64,000 bases of DNA, taken from positions 1,860,001 to 1,924,000 of the forward strand of contig NZ_CP014232.1 in the NCBI RefSeq assembly GCF_001553935.1. The letters are read 5' to 3'. This DNA comes from Actinomyces oris (GTDB lineage Bacteria > Actinomycetota > Actinomycetes > Actinomycetales > Actinomycetaceae). The notes beneath the pieces are model-generated. The model was not told the DNA's origin, did not search any database, and saw nothing but the letters and a program-made list of their open reading frames with translations. Each line of letters begins with the position of its first letter. The first letter of the stretch is position 1. The translations under genes and the position numbers were made by a program. Below, piece by piece: positions 49,806-59,115 of the stretch.

Positions 49806-50899
49806 CAGTGGCGGATACGGCGATATCGAGCCGGCGGACGGCCAGGAGACCCAGGGTTTTCTACCTGGACCTCATCCGGGCGCTGGCCGCTGTACTCATC
49901 GTCCTCACCCACTTCAACTATCACCTGCGCGAGCACGGAGGCGGCTACGTCCTAACCTTCCAGCCCTTCGGTGTCTATGTGGGCGCCCTGGGCGTCTCCC
50001 TGTTCCTCATCATCTCTGGTGCCGCCCTGACCCTGACCTACCGGCGGCCCATCAACCTCAAACGCTTCTACTGGAAGCGGTTCGTCAACATCTACCCGAT
50101 GTTCTGGACCGCCTGGGTGCTGGGGACTCTCTACTACTTCCTCATCTTCAACGGGCGGCCTCCCAACGCCGCTCCGGCGAAGTCCTTCATCTTCACGCTT
50201 CTGGGAGTCGACGGCCTCGCCGCAGCCTTCGGCTGGCCCACGATGTATCTGCTGGGGGAGTGGTTCCTCGGCTTCATCCTCCTGTACTACCTCGTCTTCC
50301 CGGCGCTGCTGTGGGCCATCGACCGCTTCCCGGTCGTCACCGGCGTCGTGCTGCTGGCGGCCTATGCCGCCACGGTGTTCATCATGCAGCACTACTTCGG
50401 GGGCTACCGCTCGGCCATGATTCTCACTACCAGGCTCCCCGAGCTGGCCTTCGGCAGCTATTTCGTCCGCTATGTCCGCCGGGTCCACGGGGCCACCGTC
50501 ATCCCGGCAGCTGCGGTCCTGGCTGTCTGTGCGATGCTCCCCGAGGAGATTCCCGAGGACGTGGGCACCACCATCGTGGGCATCTCGGCCTTCCTCATCC
50601 TCGTGGTCGTCGGTCGCTATGTGGCGATCCAGCCGGTTCGCGCCCTCGTCAGCCTCATCGCCCGGTACTCCTACCCGATCTTCCTCGTCCACCACGTGGT
50701 GATCCTGCTGGTCCTGCAGAAGGTTGACGTCTACGGCTTCTACCCCCTTCAGCGCTACATGCTGCTGGCAGCCGAGTTCGTCCTCATTTTCGCCCTGTCA
50801 GTGGGGCTGGAGAAGGTCTCCGGCATCGTCGTCGACTTCGTCACCACCGCCTTCAAGGGCATGAGCTGGCGCCCCGAGGTGTCCGAGGCTGAGCGCTGA
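49802..50899 (+). CDS. Acyltransferase-3 family membrane O-acyltransferase
   Basis: A 365-residue protein with about ten helices. FYLDLIRALAAVLIVLTHFNYH carries the R-x(10)-H type signature at the end of the first helix, and GVYVGALGVSLFLIISGAALTLTYRR is the family's second motif; LIARYSYPIFLVHHVVI is the penultimate-helix signature. Such enzymes acetylate or acylate sugars of surface glycans at the membrane. GTG 49802 overlaps the RgpF-like stop; GTG 49808 is also possible. Likely adds O-acetyl groups to the rhamnan-type glycan, by context. Confidence 0.86.
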   Translation: MTVADTAISSRRTARRPRVFYLDLIRALAAVLIVLTHFNYHLREHGGGYVLTFQPFGVYVGALGVSLFLIISGAALTLTYRRPINLKRFYWKRFVNIYPMFWTAWVLGTLYYFLIFNGRPPNAAPAKSFIFTLLGVDGLAAAFGWPTMYLLGEWFLGFILLYYLVFPALLWAIDRFPVVTGVVLLAAYAATVFIMQHYFGGYRSAMILTTRLPELAFGSYFVRYVRRVHGATVIPAAAVLAVCAMLPEEIPEDVGTTIVGISAFLILVVVGRYVAIQPVRALVSLIARYSYPIFLVHHVVILLVLQKVDVYGFYPLQRYMLLAAEFVLIFALSVGLEKVSGIVVDFVTTAFKGMSWRPEVSEAER

Positions 50900-51044
50900 G
50901 AGTGGCGTGCAACCAGTCGGCGTGTCGAAGGCAACGGCATCTGCCGGCACGATCGGCTCTGCCAGCGCCGAGAATAGTGATGCGGTCGAGGAGCGCCCTG
51001 CGCGTGTCCCGTCGGCCCGAATCGACTACGCAAGGGAGACCCTC

Positions 51045-52139
51045 GTGACCCGTACCTGCCTTGTCACAGGTGGTGCCGGATTCATCGGCTGCGCGATCTC
51101 GCGTGACCTGGCCGACGCCTTCGACCGCGTCGTGGCCCTGGACAACATGCACCCGCAGATCCACCCCTCCCAGGCTCGCCCTGCCGAGCTCGACGAGCGT
51201 GTGGAGCTGCGCCGCCTGGACGTGTCGCTCGCCGAGGACTGGGACGCGCTCCTGGCCGAGGTCGCACCGGACGTCATCGTCCACCTGGCCGCGGAGACCG
51301 GGACCGGTCAGTCCCTCACCGAGGCCTCCCGGCACGCGAATGTCAACGTCGTCGGCACCACCCAGATGCTCGACGCCCTCGTGCGCCACGAGAGCCGTCC
51401 CAACAAGATCGTCCTGGCCTCTTCCCGGGCCGTCTACGGTGAAGGGAAATGGATCGATGCCGAAGGGCGCCCCTCCTACCCCGGGCAGCGCACCCACGCG
51501 ATGCTCGAGGCCGGCCAGTGGGACTTCGCCGGCCTGACCCCCTCGGTGCAGTCCTCAACCGAGGTCAAGGCATCCCCGGCCAATGTCTACGCCGCCACCA
51601 AGTTCTGCCAAGAGAACCTCGTGACCTCCTGGTGCGGCTCCTTCGGCGTCACCCCGGTGCTCTATCGGCTTCAGAACGTCTATGGCCCCGGCCAGTCCCT
51701 CATCAACCCCTACACCGGCATCGTCTCCCTCTTCGCCCGCCTGGCCAAGCAGGGAAAGTCCATCCCGGTCTACGAGGACGGCCAGATCGTGCGGGACTTC
51801 GTCTTCATTGACGACGTCGCCTCCGCCATCGTGGCCGGCGTCCTGCACTCGCCGGCCGCCGCCCTGCCCTACGACATCGGCCTGGGGGAGCGGACCACCA
51901 TCATGCAGGTCGCTCAGGCCATCGCCGAGCACTATGGAGCGCCGGCCCCGCACGTCACCGGACAGTTCCGCGACGGAGATGTGCGCGCAGCCTGGGCGGA
52001 CACCGCGCGCGCCCGCCAGGCGCTGGACTGGGAGCCGCGGGTCGGTGTCACCGAGGGCATCAACCGGCTGTGCGACTGGATCGATGCCCAGGAGGGGGCG
52101 GTTGCCCCCACGCCCACCAGAACTGCGACGGAGGTGTGA
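51045..52139 (+). CDS. NAD-dependent nucleotide-sugar epimerase
   Basis: A 364-residue extended [61 protein letters not shown] (Ser), NVYAATKFCQENLV (Tyr, Lys), YGPGQSLINPYTGIVSLFARL, DFVFIDDVASAIV. Active-site residues are all present. An internal segment after AVYGEG (about 45 residues) is longer than in GalE and typical of dTDP- or GDP-sugar epimerases. GTG 51045 was chosen for its AGGGAG about seven bases upstream; a start at GTG 50907 would add a 46-residue low-complexity leader. It precedes the ABC exporter genes with five bases between its stop and the Wzm start. Confidence 0.82.
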   Translation: MTRTCLVTGGAGFIGCAISRDLADAFDRVVALDNMHPQIHPSQARPAELDERVELRRLDVSLAEDWDALLAEVAPDVIVHLAAETGTGQSLTEASRHANVNVVGTTQMLDALVRHESRPNKIVLASSRAVYGEGKWIDAEGRPSYPGQRTHAMLEAGQWDFAGLTPSVQSSTEVKASPANVYAATKFCQENLVTSWCGSFGVTPVLYRLQNVYGPGQSLINPYTGIVSLFARLAKQGKSIPVYEDGQIVRDFVFIDDVASAIVAGVLHSPAAALPYDIGLGERTTIMQVAQAIAEHYGAPAPHVTGQFRDGDVRAAWADTARARQALDWEPRVGVTEGINRLCDWIDAQEGAVAPTPTRTATEV

Positions 52140-52143
52140 GCCT

Positions 52144-53010
52144 ATGACGCTCTCTCGCCTGCTCCGCTCGGAGGACGCCCGCCAGACGCTGGACCTCACC
52201 CTGCGGCTGACTCAGCGCTCGGTCTCCTCGGAGTTCAAGGGAACCACCCTGGGACGCCTGTGGTCCTTCATCAACCCCCTGGCCACCATCGCCATCTTCG
52301 CCCTCATCTTCGGCGTCGTGTTTCGTAACGGGGTGCCGCCGGGCCGTAACTCCGGCATCGACTCCTTCGCGCTGTGGATCGGCATCGGGGTGCTCAGCTG
52401 GACCTTCTTCTCCAGCGGCATCATGGCCTCCATGAACGCCCTGGTGTCCAACTCGGGGCTTCTCACCAAGGTCTACTTCCCCCGCCAGGTCCTCATCTAC
52501 TCCGCGGTGCTGTCCCTGGCCGTGGACTTCGCCTTCGAGCTGCTCGTGCTGATCATCATCGCCATGTTGATGGGCGGTCCCGGGGTCCTCCTTATGATTC
52601 CGGCGCTGCTCGTCGTCACTTTGTTGGCGGGCATGTTCGCCGTTGGGCTGGGGCTCATCCTGTCCATCGCCACCGTCTATTTCCGGGACCTGGGTCACCT
52701 GTGGCAGATCTTCAACCAGATCTGGATGTACGCCTCCGGTGTCGTCTTCCCTCTGAGCATGCTCGACGGCGTCCAGAACCGCCTGTTGGACGCCGGATGG
52801 CAGGTCAACGGCGCACCGATCCCCATCACGACGATCGCTCGGCTCAACCCGGCCGAGATCTACCTCGAGGCCTTCCGATCCTGCCTGTACGACTTCGCCC
52901 TGCCGTCGCTACCGGTCTTCCTGGCCTGCCTGGGGTGGGCGGTCGTCATGCTCTCGCTGGGCCTGGTCTTCTTCCGCCGGCACTCGGCGAGCATCGTTGA
53001 GGAGCTCTGA
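52144..53010 (+). CDS. Polysaccharide ABC transporter permease (Wzm/TagG family)
   Basis: A 288-residue ABC-2 type permease with six helices. LTQRSVSSEFKGTTLGRLWSFINPLATIAIFALIF is the Wzm/TagG N-terminus, followed by the coupling loop and LVSNSGLLTKVYFPRQVLI. It forms a channel dimer that exports complete lipid-linked polysaccharide with the ATPase encoded next. ATG 52144 has GGAGGTG eight bases upstream. Its stop is four bases before the Wzt start. Confidence 0.93.
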   Translation: MTLSRLLRSEDARQTLDLTLRLTQRSVSSEFKGTTLGRLWSFINPLATIAIFALIFGVVFRNGVPPGRNSGIDSFALWIGIGVLSWTFFSSGIMASMNALVSNSGLLTKVYFPRQVLIYSAVLSLAVDFAFELLVLIIIAMLMGGPGVLLMIPALLVVTLLAGMFAVGLGLILSIATVYFRDLGHLWQIFNQIWMYASGVVFPLSMLDGVQNRLLDAGWQVNGAPIPITTIARLNPAEIYLEAFRSCLYDFALPSLPVFLACLGWAVVMLSLGLVFFRRHSASIVEEL

Positions 53011-53014
53011 TCAG

Positions 53015-54313
53015 ATGACTGCAACCACCGGATCGTCCGCATCATCAACGTCGTCGGCGCAGGGCTCCTCGGCAGCATCCTCGGCCCTGCCGGCCGTGCG
53101 CATTGAGGACGTCTCCAAGCGCTTCCGGATCTACCACCACCGCAACCAGTCCCTCAAAGGCGCCATTCTGCAGCGCAGCCGTGGCGTCTACGAGGACTTC
53201 TGGGCGCTCAAGGACATCACCTTCGACATCCCCGAGGGCAAGACCTTCGGGCTCATGGGGCACAACGGATCGGGCAAGTCCACCTTGCTCAAGTGCATCG
53301 CCAAGATTCTGGCTCCCGACTCGGGCTCCATCACCGCCCGGGGGCGCATGGCCGCCATGCTGGAGGTCGGCTCGGGCTTCCACCCCGAGCTCTCCGGGCG
53401 GGAGAACATCTTCCTCAACGGTGCCATCCTGGGGATGAGCCGCAAGGAGATCGAAGCCAAGTTCGATGACATCGTTGACTTCTCCGGAGTGGGTGAGTTC
53501 ATCGACCAACCGGTGAAGAACTACTCCTCGGGCATGTACGTGCGCCTGGGCTTCTCGGTGTCCATTCACGTCGAGCCGGAGATCCTCCTGGTTGACGAGG
53601 TCCTGGCCGTCGGTGACATGGAGTTCCAGGAACGGTGCATGGACAAGTTCGCCGAGTTCCGCGAGGACGGTCGCACCGTCGTCGTCGTCTCTCACGGCCT
53701 GGCGCAGATGCGCACCTTCTGCGATGAGGTCGCCTGGCTCGACCACGGCCGGCTCAAGGAGGTCGGGCCAGCCCCCGAGGTCATCGACAAGTACTCCGAT
53801 ATCACCCATGGCGCCAAGAAGGTCAAGGACGGCATCGGCACCCGCTTCGGCAGCGGTGAGGCCCAGATCAGCCGCATCGAGCTGCTGGACCGCACGGGCC
53901 GGCCGGTGAACTCCCTGCGTACCGGGGACGAGGCCACTATTCGCCTTCACTACCGCTGTGAGGAGACGATTGAGAAGCCCGTCTTCGGCTGCTCCATCGA
54001 CACCCGGGAGGGCATCTTCGCCTGGGGACTTCACGGCCTCGACGACGGCTTCCAGCCCGAGAGGATCGAGCCGGGCGAGGGGGCCGTGGACGTCTCCATA
54101 CCCGCCATGATGCTGCGGCCGGGGGCCTACCTCATCTCCGGCTCCATCCAGCCCTGGCAGCTCTCCAGCGTCATCGACGCCTACCAGAAGGCCACCGCCT
54201 TCGACATCGTCCCCGGACCGCGCATGGAATCCGGGGGCCTGGTGGCCCTGGGGGCCCACTACGAGCGGATCACCCCGCCGCGCCCCATGGTCAAGCACAC
54301 CAAGAACAGCTGA
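53015..54313 (+). CDS. Polysaccharide ABC transporter ATPase with C-terminal carbohydrate-binding domain (Wzt-like)
   Basis: A 432-residue protein. After 25 disordered Ser-rich residues, the ATPase has Walker A GHNGSGKST at 82-90, the signature YSSGMYVRLGFS, Walker B EILLVDEVLAVGD and the H-loop VVSHG. Residues about 270-432 form a beta-rich Wzt_C-type domain (ISRIELLDRTGRPVNSLRTGDEATIRLHY through GAYLISGSI), which in other bacteria recognises a terminal modification of the glycan before export. Presence of this domain predicts that a capped polymer is exported. ATG 53015 was chosen; TTG 52997 within the permease gene is possible. Confidence 0.93.
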   Translation: MTATTGSSASSTSSAQGSSAASSALPAVRIEDVSKRFRIYHHRNQSLKGAILQRSRGVYEDFWALKDITFDIPEGKTFGLMGHNGSGKSTLLKCIAKILAPDSGSITARGRMAAMLEVGSGFHPELSGRENIFLNGAILGMSRKEIEAKFDDIVDFSGVGEFIDQPVKNYSSGMYVRLGFSVSIHVEPEILLVDEVLAVGDMEFQERCMDKFAEFREDGRTVVVVSHGLAQMRTFCDEVAWLDHGRLKEVGPAPEVIDKYSDITHGAKKVKDGIGTRFGSGEAQISRIELLDRTGRPVNSLRTGDEATIRLHYRCEETIEKPVFGCSIDTREGIFAWGLHGLDDGFQPERIEPGEGAVDVSIPAMMLRPGAYLISGSIQPWQLSSVIDAYQKATAFDIVPGPRMESGGLVALGAHYERITPPRPMVKHTKNS

Positions 54314-54341
54314 GGCTCGGCGGGGCGGGCAGGGCCGCTGC

Positions 54342-55442
54342 TCAGCCTCGCCGAATCCTCTTGATGTGCTGAGCCACGGTGCGGAAGAAGGGCTTGACCG
54401 TGGCCTCAACGCGATCGATCTTCGCACTGATGTCGTAGGTCTGATTCAGGACCTGCTGCGTCGTGCTACGGAGCTCGTCGCGCACCTCATTGCGCAGTTG
54501 GTCGATGCCCGAGCCCAGCTCGTGCATGGTCCCCTTGAGATGCTCGATCTCCTTGTCCTGCTTCTCCAGTCTCTCCTGGAGACGGTGGTAGTACTCCGCG
54601 GAGACCAACAGGAGACCCAGGTTCTCGGAGTCCACCGGTACACTCCGTGGAGCGGCGGCCGCGGCCTCGGTGCCCTCCAGGGACAGGCGGGCGTAGCGGT
54701 CCCGGATGGCGAGGTTGTCGGTGCGGTGGTGGACGGCGTCGACGACGACGGAGTTACCCATCGTTCCGTCGGTGGAGTCGCGGTGGTGCCAGTGCGCCAG
54801 CGGCTCCCCGTCGATGAAGCCCACCGGGGAGGTCGCCAGCAGACGCAGGTTGAAGTCCCAGTCGGCCTGGGTCAGCAGGGTCCCGTCCCAGTGGCCGATG
54901 CGGTCGGCCACCTCACGGCGGATGAGCTGTGAGATCGGTGGGACGTAGTTGGCCACCATCGTGTCGATGAGGGTCCAGCTCTCCTTGTCCTGGGCCAAAG
55001 GCCCCCGGCAGCGCTCAGTCAGTCCCTCCTCCGTGACTATCTCATCGATCAGGTCGCAGCGCGCCGCCACGGCGCCGTGCTCGGGGTGCTCATCGAGGTG
55101 GGCCACGCAGGCGGCCAGGAAGCCGGGCTCCCAGGAGTCGTCGTCGTCATGGATCGCGAAGAACTCGCAGGAGGAGGCGGCCAGACCATCCTCCAGGGCG
55201 GCCTCGCGTCCGTGAGAGGTCTCATTGGTGACCACCCGGATGCGCTCCTTGAGCCACTGGGGGGCACTGGCCAGAGCGCTCTCCACGGGCTCGGTGCTTC
55301 CGGCATCATTGACGATGACGAGCTCGAGCTCCTGGAAGGACTGCGCCCCCACCGACTGGACCGCTCGCCTGAGCATCAGGGGACGGTTGCGGGTCCGGGT
55401 CACCACGGTGACCCGTGGGGATTGTGTGGCGGGTCCAGCCAT
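54342..55442 (-). CDS. GT2 glycosyltransferase with C-terminal coiled coil
   Basis: A 366-residue GT-A transferase: VTVVTRTRNRPLMLRRAVQSV, LVIVNDAGSTEPV, FFAIHDDDDSWEPGFLAACVAHL (DxD), ADWDFNLRLLATSP near residue 215. The last 100 residues contain a predicted coiled coil (YYHRLQERLEKQDKEIEHLKG onward) and end in KRIRRG, which may tether it to the membrane or to another enzyme. ATG 55442 has AAGGAGG eight bases upstream. It converges with the Wzt gene 28 bp away. Some chain-length or capping enzymes of ABC-type O-antigen systems also carry coiled coils; that role here is only a suggestion. Confidence 0.83.
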   Translation of the reverse strand: MAGPATQSPRVTVVTRTRNRPLMLRRAVQSVGAQSFQELELVIVNDAGSTEPVESALASAPQWLKERIRVVTNETSHGREAALEDGLAASSCEFFAIHDDDDSWEPGFLAACVAHLDEHPEHGAVAARCDLIDEIVTEEGLTERCRGPLAQDKESWTLIDTMVANYVPPISQLIRREVADRIGHWDGTLLTQADWDFNLRLLATSPVGFIDGEPLAHWHHRDSTDGTMGNSVVVDAVHHRTDNLAIRDRYARLSLEGTEAAAAAPRSVPVDSENLGLLLVSAEYYHRLQERLEKQDKEIEHLKGTMHELGSGIDQLRNEVRDELRSTTQQVLNQTYDISAKIDRVEATVKPFFRTVAQHIKRIRRG

Positions 55443-55573
55443 TGCGGGGTCCTCCTTGATCCGATGCGCGTGCAGCGTGCTTGACGGTACTGCCCGGCGA
55501 CGCGGGCGTCTGACAACGTCGGTTCGGTAACTGTAACGGTTAGGGGTACGAAGGGCGTAGTCGTGTGCCGCCA

Positions 55574-56572
55574 TCACTGGCTACTCGACGAACCCCTCAT
55601 CCGCCGATACAACTCGCGCGGCAGGCCGGCGGACGCCTGAACAAGTCCCGCCACCACCGGACCGCGCTGCGGTCCCCGCAGGGAGCGCACCAGCGTACGG
55701 GCCAGTGCCTGCATCACCACCGGGGCCGGGCTGTGAGCGGCCGCCGTCAGAATCCGATTGCGGGTGTTGACCCGGATGAACATCGGTGACTCGGTGCCCG
55801 AGGAGGAGGCGTGCTCGTGGCGCGCCACGGCCTCGCGCACGTAGACGACTCGCCAGCCGCGTTCACGCAGGCGCCAGGACAGATCCGTGTCCTCGTAGTA
55901 CATGAACAGGTCCTCGCGGAATCCTCCCAGGGCCTGCCACGCCTCACGTCGGATGGCACAGGCGCCCCCGCACAGGCCGAAGACCTCGCTGGGGGAGTGC
56001 TCTCGCTCGGCGGGCACCAACCAGTCCCGGTCGTAGCCGTTGCCGGAGGCATCCACCAGGTTGCCCGTGGAGTTGACCAGGACCTCCCCCTCGCCACGGG
56101 TAGCGGCCTGGTCATCGAGCCGGGTCCACCGCCCGGTGCGAGGGGAGACGAGTGCGTCCGGCCGCCCTGGGGCAGCCGGCTTCCAGCGGCCGGCCAGCAG
56201 GATCCGCGCCGTCGCCGCAGCCGGAGCCACTGCGGACGGCGGGGCGCTCAGGGCGGCCAGGAGGGCCTCGAGGAAGCCGGCCTCGGCCACCGCGTCATTG
56301 TTGAGCAGGACGAGGACATCCTCAGCCATGCCTCGGGCCCCGAGGTTGACGCCGGCACCGAAGCCCCGGTTCTCGCTCGACTCGACCACGGTGAGTCCCT
56401 CCCGGCGCAGACGCTCGGCTGAGCCGTCACCGGAGGCGTTGTCCACGATGACGAGCCCGTCCCGGTCTCCCAGCTGCTCACGGATGGAGCTGGCCGCCCG
56501 GATCGTGAGTTCGGCCTGGCGCCAGTTGACGATGACGACGCGGGCTGAGGGACGCCTGACGGGCTGGGTCAC
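55574..56572 (-). CDS. GT2 rhamnosyltransferase-like glycosyltransferase
   Basis: A 332-residue GT2 enzyme: VVIVNWRQAELTIRAASSI, LVIVDNASGDGSAERL, NRGFGAGVNLGARG, LVLLNNDAVAEAGFLEAL, then FGLCGGACAIRREAWQALGGFREDLFMYYEDTDLSWRLR, a stretch typical of dTDP-rhamnose-using transferases. The GTG start overlaps the stop of the upstream GT4 gene by four bases, so they are coupled. The four rml genes of the window would supply its donor; acceptor unknown. Confidence 0.85.
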   Translation of the reverse strand: MTQPVRRPSARVVIVNWRQAELTIRAASSIREQLGDRDGLVIVDNASGDGSAERLRREGLTVVESSENRGFGAGVNLGARGMAEDVLVLLNNDAVAEAGFLEALLAALSAPPSAVAPAAATARILLAGRWKPAAPGRPDALVSPRTGRWTRLDDQAATRGEGEVLVNSTGNLVDASGNGYDRDWLVPAEREHSPSEVFGLCGGACAIRREAWQALGGFREDLFMYYEDTDLSWRLRERGWRVVYVREAVARHEHASSSGTESPMFIRVNTRNRILTAAAHSPAPVVMQALARTLVRSLRGPQRGPVVAGLVQASAGLPRELYRRMRGSSSSQ

Positions 56573-57795
56573 ACCGCACCCCCGATGAGGGCGTGATAGA
56601 CCTCCGTGTGCGCGGCGGCGCAGGCCTCCCAGGTGAAGGTCCGGGCGCGCTCGCGGCCGGCCTCGGCCAGCTCGTCGTGCTCCGCTCCGATGGCCTGGGC
56701 GAGCTGACCGGCGATCTCACGCGGCGAGGTGGGGTCGGCCAGCAGGCCGGCCTGTCCGCACACCTCGGCCATGCAGGTCCCGGCGCTGGTGACCACCGGG
56801 GTCCCGTAGGCCATGGCCTCCAGGACCGGCAGGCCGAAGCCCTCCCAGATGGACGGGAAGCAGAAGGCGCGGGCGCCGCGATAGGCAGCCGCCAGCTCGT
56901 CGTCGTCAAGCCGACCGGTGACGTGGACCCGATCGCCCAGCCGGGCCAGCAGCTCGCGCTCGGCGGCGTCGTCTCCCCAGCCGGCCGGGCCGACGAGGAC
57001 CAGGTCGAGGCCGCCGGCGTCGTCGTGCTCCTCGATGAGGAGGGCAAAGGCGCGCAGCAGTCCCAGTAGGTTCTTGCGGGGCTCACGCGTGCCCGTCCAC
57101 AGGATGTAGTCGCGCGTCAGGCCCCGGGTGGCCCGGAAGTCCCGGACCTGCTCCTCGGTGACGGCACGGGTGCGCACTCCGTGCGGGATGACGTAGAGAC
57201 GGGCGGCGTCGATGCCCGCCGCGATACAGTCGTCGGCGGTGGCCTGGGAGGGGACGATGATGGCGCTGGCCTCGGTGATGACGCGCTCCAGGGACCGGCT
57301 GAAGTAGGCGTTGCCACGCGCGGTGAAGTGCTCGGGTGAGCGCATGAAGGCCAGGTCGTGCACGGTGACGACCAGCGGCAGCGAGGTGGGGGGCAGTGCC
57401 CAGGTCGTGGCGTGGATGAGCTGAGCGCCGGGCAGGATGGACTCGGCCCGCGGCAGTCCCAGGCGGTTCCAGGACTCGTACAGTGCCGTGCGAGGCAAGT
57501 GGGAGGAGCGCACGGGCATCGGCGGTAGTCCGACCTGGTGCGGCGAGGCGGCTCCTTGGTGGTGGGCGGCGATCCCGGCCACGGGTACGCGCCGAGCGCG
57601 CAGGGCCTGGGCGAGCTCGACGATGTAGGTGCCCGAGCCTCCGGGGACGGGCTGCCACAGCTGCTCCACCACCATGCCCACCCGGGGGCCGCGGGGGCGG
57701 GCCGGTGGACGTGAGCCGCCGGTGGGGGAGGACGTGGTGCGGGAGACGGGGGAGGGGGCCGGGGAGTGCGCCGGGCGGGAAGGAACTGCGCTCAT
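56569..57795 (-). CDS. GT4 glycosyltransferase (mannosyltransferase-like)
   Basis: A 408-residue GT-B enzyme. After 38 disordered residues comes VGMVVEQLWQPVPGGSGTYIVELAQAL; LIHATTWALPPTSLPLVVTVHDLAF, IIVPSQATADDC, LYVIPHGV, ILWTGTREPRKNLLGLLRAF and FCFPSIWEGFGLPVLEAMAYGTPVV (E-x(7)-E) follow. It resembles WbdA/B-type mannosyl- or rhamnosyltransferases. ATG 57795 lies six bases after a TACTCT box. Divergent, with back-to-back promoters, from a paralogous GT4 gene at 57843. Confidence 0.88.
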   Translation of the reverse strand: MSAVPSRPAHSPAPSPVSRTTSSPTGGSRPPARPRGPRVGMVVEQLWQPVPGGSGTYIVELAQALRARRVPVAGIAAHHQGAASPHQVGLPPMPVRSSHLPRTALYESWNRLGLPRAESILPGAQLIHATTWALPPTSLPLVVTVHDLAFMRSPEHFTARGNAYFSRSLERVITEASAIIVPSQATADDCIAAGIDAARLYVIPHGVRTRAVTEEQVRDFRATRGLTRDYILWTGTREPRKNLLGLLRAFALLIEEHDDAGGLDLVLVGPAGWGDDAAERELLARLGDRVHVTGRLDDDELAAAYRGARAFCFPSIWEGFGLPVLEAMAYGTPVVTSAGTCMAEVCGQAGLLADPTSPREIAGQLAQAIGAEHDELAEAGRERARTFTWEACAAAHTEVYHALIGGAV

Positions 57796-57801
57796 GGGCT
57801 C

Positions 57802-57807
57802 AGAGTA
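57802..57807 (-). promoter_or_regulatory. -10 box of minus-strand GT4 gene (leaderless)
   Basis: TACTCT on the minus strand ends six bases before ATG 57795. Confidence 0.55.
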
Positions 57808-57830
57808 CGGGGTGAGCGCGCGCTGCGCGG

Positions 57831-57836
57831 TAGCCT
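57831..57836 (+). promoter_or_regulatory. -10 box of plus-strand GT4 gene (leaderless)
   Basis: TAGCCT ends six bases before ATG 57843. With the minus-strand box only 23 bp away, both promoters must share a very small control region. Confidence 0.55.
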
Positions 57837-57842
57837 ACCGCC

Positions 57843-58964
57843 ATGAAGGTTCTTCTTGATGCGACGGCGATCCCGGCTGATCTCGGAGGCGTGGGGCGCT
57901 ATGTCGACGACCTGGTCCCCGAGCTCATCGCCTGCGGCGTCAACCTGGCCATGGCCGTCCAGCAGCGGGACGTGGCGCACTTCTCCGCCAAGGTGCCCCG
58001 GGCTCACCTCTTCCCGGTCTCGCAGTCCATGGAGTCGCGCGGCGCCCGGATGGCCTGGGAGCAGACGGGGCTGCCGGCACTCATTCACCGGCTCCGTCCC
58101 GATGTCCTGCACTCGCCCCACTACACCTTCCCGGCCCTGCACCAGGTGCCCGTGGTCGTCACCCTCCACGACGCCACGTTCTTCTCCCACCCGCAGGCGC
58201 ACTCGCCCCTCAAGCAGAAGTTCTTCACCAACGCCATCCGCCGAGCCGTGCGGCGGGCCGACGCACTGGTCGTCCCCTCACAGGCCACTCGCGACGAGAC
58301 CATCAAGTACGTCGGTGGCGACCCCGAGCGCTTCCACGTCGCCTACCACGGAGTGGACACCTCCGTGTTCCACCCGGTCGACGACGCCGAGCGGGCCCGC
58401 GTGGCCGCCTCCCTCGGACTGGAGGGCCGGCGCTACATCGGTTTCCTGGGGACCCTGGAGCCTCGCAAGAACGTCCCCAACCTGGTGCGCGCCTGGGCCA
58501 GCGTCTTCCGCGACTGCGAGGACGCCCCGGCCCTGGTCCTGGCCGGCGGACCCGGCTGGGACGAGGACATTGAGCCCGCCCTGGCGCAGGTGCCCCGGCA
58601 CCTGAGCGTCCTGCGGCCCGGCTACCTGCCCCTGGAGGACCTGCCCGGATTCCTGTCCGGCTGCGAGATCCTGGCCTATCCCTCCATCGGCGAGGGCTTC
58701 GGCCTGCCGGTCCTGGAGGCCATGGCCTGCGGGGCCGCCGTGCTCACCACCCGCGAGCTGAGCCTGCCGGAGGTCGGGGGCGACGCCGTCGCCTACTGCG
58801 GATCGGATGCGCAGGCCATCGCCCGGGGCCTCGTGGTCCTGGACGCCCAGCCCGAGCGGCGCCGGGAGCTGGGGGCCGCCGCCCTGGAGCGGGCCGCCGA
58901 GTTCACTTGGAGGGCCTCGGCTCAGGCGCACGTCGAGGCCTACCACGCCGCCATGGCGCGCTAG
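57843..58964 (+). CDS. GT4 glycosyltransferase (mannosyltransferase-like)
   Basis: A 373-residue GT-B enzyme, paralogous to the divergent neighbour: LLDATAIPADLGGVGRYVDDL, VLHSPHYTFPALHQVPVVVTLHDATFF, LVVPSQATRDETI, VAYHGVDTSVFHPV, FLGTLEPRKNVPNLVRAW and LAYPSIGEGFGLPVLEAMACGAAVL. The two share the VPSQAT, EPRKN and EGFGLPVLEAMA signatures. Start ATG 57843 is six bases after a TAGCCT box. Donor (GDP-mannose or dTDP-rhamnose) cannot be told by eye. Confidence 0.88.
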   Translation: MKVLLDATAIPADLGGVGRYVDDLVPELIACGVNLAMAVQQRDVAHFSAKVPRAHLFPVSQSMESRGARMAWEQTGLPALIHRLRPDVLHSPHYTFPALHQVPVVVTLHDATFFSHPQAHSPLKQKFFTNAIRRAVRRADALVVPSQATRDETIKYVGGDPERFHVAYHGVDTSVFHPVDDAERARVAASLGLEGRRYIGFLGTLEPRKNVPNLVRAWASVFRDCEDAPALVLAGGPGWDEDIEPALAQVPRHLSVLRPGYLPLEDLPGFLSGCEILAYPSIGEGFGLPVLEAMACGAAVLTTRELSLPEVGGDAVAYCGSDAQAIARGLVVLDAQPERRRELGAAALERAAEFTWRASAQAHVEAYHAAMAR

Positions 58965-59038
58965 TGCCCATTCCTGAGCAGATCACGGTACGCCGTCTGT
59001 CCTTGGTGATATCGGCCAACGTGGCCACCGCACTCGTG

Positions 59039-59044
59039 TAGTGT
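59039..59044 (+). promoter_or_regulatory. Possible -10 of rmlD
   Basis: TAGTGT; transcription from near 59051 would give a leader of 8 bases to ATG 59059 or about 65 bases to GTG 59116. Confidence 0.35.
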
Positions 59045-59115
59045 TCATCGACAGGCTGATGGCTCATGGTGAGACGTCAGCAGGACGACGTTCTGCGGGA
59101 AGGAAGAGACGGCCA

